Source: Miscanthus floridulus
Lineage: Eukaryota; Streptophyta; Magnoliopsida; Poales; Poaceae
Assembly: GCF_019320115.1 (NCBI RefSeq)
Contig: NC_089598.1
Span: 83,472,059-83,536,058, forward strand
Direction: 5' to 3'
Length of the DNA: 64,000 nucleotides
Shown here: positions 56,797-64,000 of the stretch, in pieces
Position numbering within the stretch: the first letter of the stretch is position 1
How the letters are laid out: the number at the start of each line of letters is the position of its first letter
The notes under the pieces: generated by a model
Seen by the model: the letters and a program-made list of their open reading frames with translations, nothing else
What the model was told of the DNA's origin: nothing
Databases searched by the model: none
Made by a program: the position numbers and the translations under genes

Positions 56797-59700
56797 TGTA
56801 ACACCCCTGGTGTTTGTCACCAGTTAAGCTATGGGTTTGAGCTCAAACATGACAGATTGAGTGACGATGAAGATGTCAAGGTCAAACCTTTGGAATGAGC
56901 CCCAACCTAAACTCGGATATTGCACCCTTGCTTTACATATAGGCCCTTTTTAGGATATATGCTTGGCTGGTGTTATTGGAATATCTTCATGTGTCTCACA
57001 TCAATATCCATCTATATTGATCACTGGAAAAGTTTCATGAAGTTTGGAATCAAAAAGTCACATGAAATGATAAGTTATATCCTTATTGGAATGATTTTAC
57101 TAAGTGCTTGAATTGCACTATTAAGTGAATGGAAATGTAGGTCATCAATCAAACCTTGCAACCTTGCCCAAATGACTCTAGATGAACTCTAAAACAAAAG
57201 TCATGAAAGGTTCATTTGAGCAGAAGTCAAGAAAATGCCTCAATCGGCTAATAACTCTAATTTAAGCTTTACAGTGACGATACTTTGACCTATGTTGACC
57301 AACCACTTCCAGTGCTTGCATGGAGTTGCACCTTAAATAAAAGTTGAAGATTGAGTAGAGTAGAACAAACTTTGTTTTTGGAACAAGAGCCAGATCAACT
57401 TGGAACTAAGTCAAACAGAGGCTCGAAAATTGAATCAGCGGCTGTTTTTAGACTTAGAATTTTTCTAAGTCTGGAATTCATCGTCGTCGCCATTGGCATC
57501 TTGCGTTCTCGTGATTTTGTTAAGCAAAGTGAGCAGGTCTCAAAATAAAAGTTGGAGTATACATGATGGAGAAGAGCATGTATGAAGATGACACTCAGTT
57601 GACTTAAAATTCGTAGTAATTTGTAGAAAAATCATAAAATAGGAAATGAGGACTTTTTGGAATCCTTGTGAAATTATCTATGCACTAGATCTATAATATT
57701 ACATGTTTTAGTTTAAAGGTTTAGCTGTAAAAATAGATTTATGCAGTTAGGTTTTTAATGCTAGTTGTATTTGTCCTTTTCATAACTGTAGTTATTTTGC
57801 TCAAATAAATGTGAAATATTTATGGAGTGCTCATAAGGTGATTCTTGTTGTCTGGTAAAAATTTCAGAAGTGTAGGATTTATATTTTAAGAGTTATAAAA
57901 ATAACAAATGTACTGTATTGCTTTGCTCCTATTCTGAATAGTCCTGCATGTTTGAATTAATTGGCTTAGTTAAGTTATGAATCATGACTTCATGATAATA
58001 CATGAGTTGTAGTACTTTTATTAAGATTTTCAAAAAGCTAAATATCATCATTTTTGGTTAAGTAGATCTTGAGTTATACTTGCTTAAATCTCTGTGGCTG
58101 TTTCTGCCCAAACCCAGAGAGGGTTTCTTTGTTCTTATTGTGGGGCCTTCTTAATAGTAGAATTAGCTTTAGGTGTTTCTAACAAAGTTGTTTATAATTT
58201 GTTAAGCTTTCTAAAAAGTCCAGAACCACATTCATTGGACATATATAACTCCATTTATAGCTGTTTAAAGTGGCATGTCAGTTTCTGTCTATATTTTGGA
58301 CAGAGATGCAATTATTGGATTAATTGACCCTTTTAACTGTAGAATCATCTTAATATGAGAATAATAAAGTTGTAGTTAACTTCCTAACCTTTTCAAAAAG
58401 TTATGGTTCATGTTTGTTGGAGGTCTAGAACTCTAGTTATGCTTCTCTGAAGTTCCTATCAGTTTTCTGTACCACTGCTGTTGGGTTGCATTTGCAGTTT
58501 TGCTTGTGCAATTATTTTCGTGGTGTAAATGATGTTTGCTATGGTTGTAGTGAATACAAAAGTTGTAGAAAATTTCATGATCTTGCTTGTGTTCAAATTG
58601 TAAGGCCATAGGCCTGATAGTGTAGGAGTTACATGACCTTTAAATCTTCTGTCAGGTTTTGATTGTATTCTAAGCAGATCTAAAAGATGCTAGTGTTTGA
58701 TCTAGTTAGGATTTGAATGAGCTTTTGGTGATAATAACAAAGTTGTATATAATTCATGTATCTAGCTTCTGTTAAAATTTGGTGGTATTTGGCCTTGTGG
58801 TTTGTGAGTTATGCCTGTTTAAAGTTGGGTTTCAGAAATGGCTGCTCTCTGTCAATTGTGGACCAGTTTCAATAAATGGGTATATTTGACTTAGTTAACT
58901 TGAGAATCATGCTAAGATGATTAAAGATGAATTGTAGAAAATTCCATAATCTTTCCATAATGTCTTGTTTCATGGCTATTGGATTTATATAACTCTAGTT
59001 ATGATCCAAACATGAAGCTGTTGTTCCAGTCCAGAAATAGACATATGCTAGTTGTGGGTGTTTACTCCATGTGTGGCTAAGTGTGGCTTATGCCCTTGTT
59101 GATGGTCAAGTTATGATACTTGTGACCTTGTAAAACCTGTGTCATGCTTAATGTGCTTGCTCTCTATAGTTAGTTGTGTGATGTTAGTTAAATAGCTATT
59201 GGTGTCTATTTCTTGCATAATCTTATGTTTGTCTTGAATGTTTATGTGATGCCTCTTGTATTACCATTCTTCATATTCATGCACTTGCATCTTGCATCTC
59301 ATCTAGGTGCGCTAGATGAACCACGTGAAGGACATGATGTGGGAGCCAAACCCGAAGACGGTGTATGGTGGACCTATCCCAAAGGTGGAAGGACTGGACA
59401 AGTGCTAGGACAGGAGATGCTCACTTAGCGAGTGTCGTCTAACTGACACTGACTCAGTGTGGGATTCCAGGCAAGCCTCGGAGCATTCTAAGCCTCCCAT
59501 GTTTTTACAAATATCTTGAGTATCTTTTATTGTTGATGATGCATTAAGTACAGGGATTGGTTGGAACCCATTGTTGCATTATATCCTTACCTTGTCCAGA
59601 TAAAATCCTATGAATCCTAATTAAGTGTAGCATCGAATGATGCTTAGCTATGCATAGACCGGTAGAAATCGGGTGATTTCCTATCACCTGCGAGATGTAG

Positions 59701-60955
59701 GATGAGCTCTGGTCATGGTTGGCTATATTTGCTATCATGAAAAAGAACCATGTGTTAATAATGAAAAGAGACCGGACGGGATGACGGTAGTGCAGCAACA
59801 AGGCATGGAGGTCTTGGGTGTGAATCTATCCCCGTCTGTGTTGTTTAAGGACAGATGCGTTGTATGTCCTCATGTCATGTTGAACGCATGCCTATCACTT
59901 AGTTGGCCGGATAACTCATTCCGACTGGGAAGCCGAGTAGCTCAATTTAGGCTGGAAGTCTGGGAAGTGAAAGTGCGCACCCTGGCGGTAGTAAGGATGT
60001 GCGGGGAGCTATTGGCGTAAGTCCGAGGTGAGATTGACCACCTAGCAAAGTGGACTCCCTGAGGGTGCGACGCTGCTCAAAACCGTGATTCCTGAGTTGT
60101 ACCAAAGGTGACCTGATGCAACTCCGACGGGGGGAAGCAGGGTTTGTGTTTAGGAATACCCCTCCAGCTGGATAGAAATCGATTCGAATCGCTATCTCTC
60201 CCAGATAGTGAGAACTTGACTGAGCAGCGGCAACGTAGATTCACTAAATTTAAAGATATGGTTAAATGATGATGATGATGATGATTATGATAATGAGCCA
60301 TGAAATACCTGATATGGTTATTATTGTTTGCAACTTAATTAAGTGATTGATTAGTACAGGTGCTAATATAGATGGTAGGTAATGGCTAAAAGTCACTGCT
60401 AGTACAGGTGAATAATGCTAAGGGTTACTCAAGCATTTATGCAAAAAGGTTGTCCAGCCAGATCCACTAAATTAAACTATGCATGATCCTTGGTGTCATT
60501 TGTTTTGGTTTTCAACAGGTAAGTCTGGCTGAGTACATTCGAGTACTCAGGGTTTATCCCACCATGTTGCATGTGGAGTTCTTGGCCTATGAAGATGGTG
60601 GCTAACCGCCGGTGGCTCGGTGATTCTATAGTTACTTCTCTTCTATATGCTTTTGTTGGATGATGTCACTTATGCTAGCAATGTAATTTGAAAGCTATGT
60701 TGTTTTCACTAAGCGGTTTTGAAACCCAAACTCGTACTATTATTTGTGAACCCATTTGTAATATTATTTCTACTTCAACCTTGTTATTTGATGTGTATTT
60801 GCTTAATCACGCGATCTTGGTTGTGATGTTGATTTACCGAGGTCTTTCAGGACACTCGGCGGACTACCGGGTTTATATAAGTGAAAGTATGTGCGAGTCA
60901 ACGTCTTAGCGGGGACAGCCGTACTTGATCTTGTATAAATTGGGCGGTTCTGTCA
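56797..60955 (+). repeat. 5' LTR of the second Tekay-type element
   Basis: About 4159 bp, TGTAACACC..TTCTGTCA. The end was set from the PBS, so it could shift by two to four bases. It contains a diverged tandem array (about 58000-59000) and a (gat)n run at 60263-60290. Confidence 0.75.
58000..59000 (+). repeat. Degenerate tandem array, about 185-bp period, inside the LTR
   Basis: Six units start with variants of AAAGTTGTAGAAAATTTCAT at about 58004, 58183, 58364, 58558, 58739 and 58928. About 60-70 bp later each has a variant of TATAACTCTAGTTATGC, then a TGTCAGTTTCTG-like segment. Fainter earlier units may begin near 57340-57620. Confidence 0.7.
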
Positions 60956-60959
60956 TAGC

Positions 60960-60971
60960 TGGTATCAGAGC
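60960..60971 (+). other. Primer-binding site (initiator tRNA-Met)
   Basis: TGGTATCAGAGC, an exact match to the usual plant initiator-Met primer site, four bases after the inferred LTR end. Confidence 0.88.
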
Positions 60972-63900
60972 AAGATTAAGCATAATACTGTCATGTACGT
61001 CATTTTAAAAACAAAGTTTTAGTTTTGAAAAGCCTATTTTGACTAAAACTTTAGCTATAGACAAATTTGTCAAAACTTATTTGCAAAACTATGCTAGCGA
61101 CATCCTCCTTTATGCCCAGTTAAGGACTGTTAGGTGGCTATCTAAGTACTAACATAGGGGTTTTACTTTCGTCGTCCATACGGCGTGCTATTGTATGGAT
61201 GCCATTCGCTTGAATGGTAATGTATGGATCAATTGCCTCTACGCCCAGGTAAGTGTGAGTTGTGAGAGCATGACCGTTCAACTGTCGGTCTAGGGGAGAG
61301 TTAGTTGTGGTTGCTAGAATATTTACATGTTACACACATGTATATATGAAGGTACTTAATTGTGGGTATATCTGTTAGGTAGCTATGGATACCGAAGTAT
61401 ATATATCTGGGGATGTATATATGGAGAGTATCTTAGTTTACTGCTTTCATTGTGTGCTTATTTATCTCTTGTGGGGATGGGCTGCAATGAATTTGCCTGC
61501 AGGTACGCTAACCACGAATGCATAGATTGAATGTAGCTGACAACTAGCTATATATCAAGAGAGTACGTGTTATGCCACCGACATAGAACGTGATTGCCAC
61601 CTTAGGCTGGCAATTCTATCAGGACGAATAGGGCGAGCATGCATCATGATTGTGCTTGTGCATAAATATGCTTCCCTCACTTTGTTCTAGTATTAAGTAA
61701 CTTGTGATCAATGTGATGTTACTATCTTCCCTATGTGAAGCTAGACAAAATGCCTTGTCCCATGCTGCTTGAATAGCTGTGCTTGACGGTAGTGTGTGAT
61801 TAGTTTCGTCTTGTATGTTTGCTTCCAAAGGAAATAGATGACAAGTTATTAATTAGCAAAACTTCACCCCTTCGAAAACTAAATTGCTAAATGTAAGTAA
61901 AACTTGTTTTGTAGAGATATCCACCTACTCAGTAAAAAGGAAATAAAAAGATAACAGTGCCTTACCACCATGTTTTGCATGATATGTGTAGTGGTGTTGC
62001 TGTAGGTGACTGCTTGTTATGTACGATCTTTGTGCTTTGTAATAGTCATTTAAGCTAATTGGAGTGAGTGTTTGAAATGCTCGCTTAAGACTGTGATGTA
62101 GGTGTGGATGCTCGTTATCTAGGTAGTGTCGTAGTTGTCACCCTTTTGTCCTCAGTAAGCATATGAGTGTCAAATAGCTTTATCCTAGAACAACGCTCAA
62201 GTTACGTAATCGCACGGTTGTCGTCTCCAATTAGGTTCTCTCTTGGGAGCCTGAGCCTATAGACGTGGTCACTAGCCCTTGAACATTTGTGTATCTATGC
62301 CTTGCTTGAACTGTAGGCCCAAGCTTAGTTCCTTTGAATGCTTGCATGTGTCGTGGTTGTCCTGCTCCTGTGTGGGAGGACCCTGCTCAAAAATCCTTGT
62401 CGGACCTCATTGCTCTTTCTTCTACTGATGAGCTAGTGCAACGCTAATCGCTATCTGCCCTGGCTTTGGAACCTTTTCCTTGCATATCATGTCATTGCTT
62501 TATCAACTGAATCCCTAGTCAGTGCAATGGCTCTGTCCCTCGAATCTCATGTATTTTGTCTCCAACTCTTTCAAGTCTCTGGATGTTTATCAGTCTTGAT
62601 CTCATGTTGCTGCTCGATAAGACCAAGTCGCATGTTAATCTTTATCTGGTAATTACTTTGGTGGACACGAGGCGTATATGGAAATTAGGCAGGAGTCCCC
62701 TGCTCAATTGTCTTCGGCAATTAAGCTATGTTCTCTTGCGCTATGTTTTGATCTTTGGATCACCTCCTTGTTGACTCCTAACCTTGTGACTACCGTTGTT
62801 TGTTATCCCTCCTTTTCATGGTGCTTGCTCCTATGCAACCAAAATTGTGCCACGTGAAAAATTCTTTTGGGTTGTATGTTCAGTAATGGTGCCACGATTA
62901 GCGATCTACGGTGCCATGACAAAACTGACAGCCTCCTGTGGGTGCACACACAAGGCTGTGCTGCTCGGCACGCGCTGGTATCGGGGTTTCTAGTCATGAT
63001 CCATTGCAGAACTGCACCGATGTGTTATTTTCATGTGAGCTCTTCCTTGGTTATCTCTCCATATCTAATCGGAAGATCCTTATATTAGACCAAAAGTAAT
63101 AGAGCTTCCTTCTGAAGTCAGCCAGAGGATAACCTTTGAAGAATAGGTCACCGACATAAACATTAACTAACTGCAAGAGGTGGTAGACAAGTGACCCTAC
63201 TTGACTATCCCTATAATGACATCAGTCATCTAGGGAGAGACTTATGTCATTCTCATTGGATCAGAAGGGCACACAACACTTAATGTTGGACAAGTTGTTA
63301 GTCGGATAAGAATTGAACGTCACATTATGATTATGACCTGGCTATCCAAGTCTTGATCATTATGTGCATGTTGATCGCACAGTCGAGATCAACCATCTCT
63401 AGTGTGACCCCTTGTCTGCTGACTTCGATGGCGACCATCTGTTATGCGTCAATCACAACTATTGTTGGCAAGAGTGAGGATTTAGAACTTTTGGTGTTGA
63501 AAGACAACTGATTAGTTACCAGTAGGAAGCTTAACCTCTAGCTTGATGACAACTTTTGCTAATTACGAAGGCTATGTCTCGTAGAGCAATGTTAAGCAAT
63601 GTAACAACAAGCCGTTTAGCAATGCAGCTACTGCTTTGTTTTCCAAAACCTGTGCAATCAAGTCAATTCCATCTTGGACAATCACACAGATAGTACAAGA
63701 CGTTGTATCGGCTATGTAGGAACTAGAGAAAGCATGTGCCTAGTTTCGATCAGCATCATTGTGCCCCTGGGTACCACAAACGGATTTGTTCAAGGTTCTA
63801 TTGGACGAAGTGCCAAAGAATATTCAGAAATGATTCCTTATCAATATAGGGATGCCCTCCATGTGGAGTAATGCTTTGCGCCTATGAAAATAGCCCACAA

Positions 63901-64000
63901 GTCCAATGCTTGTGCATCGTCAAGTTGGTGTCGAGATCAACGGCGGAAATTGTTACCTAAGAAACATGTCAGGAAAACTCTAGCCTCCCTGCTCAGCTAG
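60972..64000 (+). other. Internal leader of the second Tekay-type element, unassigned
   Basis: 3 kb without a recognisable gag, although gag is expected after the PBS. ATGCCACCGACATAGAACG at 61572 could be a decayed gag start (M-P-P-T), but it fails to continue. Open stretches near 63095-63880 (for example VPLGTTNGFVQGSIGRSAKE) match no family I know. A long 5' leader or an unrecognised insertion are both possible. Confidence 0.45.

Larger units (their letters stand above)
56797..64000 (+). mobile_element. Second Tekay-type element, 5' LTR and leader, runs off the window
   Basis: TGTAACACCCCTGGTGTT at 56797 opens a 4.16-kb LTR that ends at about 60955. It is followed by PBS TGGTATCAGAGC at 60960-60971. 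The 5-bp left flank is gtggg (56792-56796); the right TSD is outside. LTR start, PBS and the ggcaagcctcggagcat segment near 59470 tie it to the left Tekay-type element. No gag is recognised in the 3 kb of internal sequence present. Confidence 0.8.

Overview
The window is plant nuclear DNA. It is almost certainly from a grass, and the families present fit a panicoid such as sorghum, Miscanthus or sugarcane, though species is inference. I see no ordinary single-copy gene. Essentially all of it is nested LTR retrotransposons. The evidence is paired long terminal repeats with TG..CA ends, target-site duplications (TSDs), tRNA primer-binding sites, polypurine tracts, and gag, protease, reverse transcriptase (RT), RNase H and integrase reading frames.

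Layout. 1-12622: a plus-strand Tekay-type chromovirus that enters from the left edge and is full of TAG stops. It is split at 715-5592 by a young gag-protease-only element (803-bp LTRs, TSD GGAAG). About 12623-19334: a minus-strand Athila element with gag and protease but no RT or integrase, with a damaged left LTR. 19335-56157: a minus-strand SIRE/Maximus-like copia element with gag only. Its left LTR is split by a 27.8-kb plus-strand Tat-lineage gypsy element (20269-48098, TSD CCTAA). The Tat element itself contains a solo LTR (22252-25446, TSD AGCCA), a younger 12.3-kb minus-strand Tat element (25772-38074) and an LTR fragment (44236-45267). 56158-56796: a copia gag fragment. 56797-64000: the 4.16-kb 5' LTR and leader of a second Tekay-type element leaving the window.

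The most interesting unit is 25772-38074. Besides a nearly complete gag-pro-pol it carries, in the opposite orientation, a six-exon gene for a plant mobile domain (PMD) protein with its own TATA box, five GT-AG introns all in phase 0, and a coiled-coil tail. The whole element, in LTRs, introns and coding DNA of both strands, is peppered with the short motif TGCCGAT/ATCGGCA: about 125 CCGAT/ATCGG cores by hand count, against 4 in the adjoining 4.1 kb. The older Tat element has a different antisense gene (a PF04195-like 'gypsy-type transposon' protein) in the same slot between integrase and 3' LTR, also with its own TATA box. I suggest, as a hypothesis only, that the PMD gene and the repeated motif form an element-encoded regulatory or anti-silencing system.

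Most broken frames are closed by TAG where the family has Gln (CAG), and LTR pairs differ almost only by C/T and G/A changes at CG or CHG sites. This is the mark of methylated, silenced heterochromatin.
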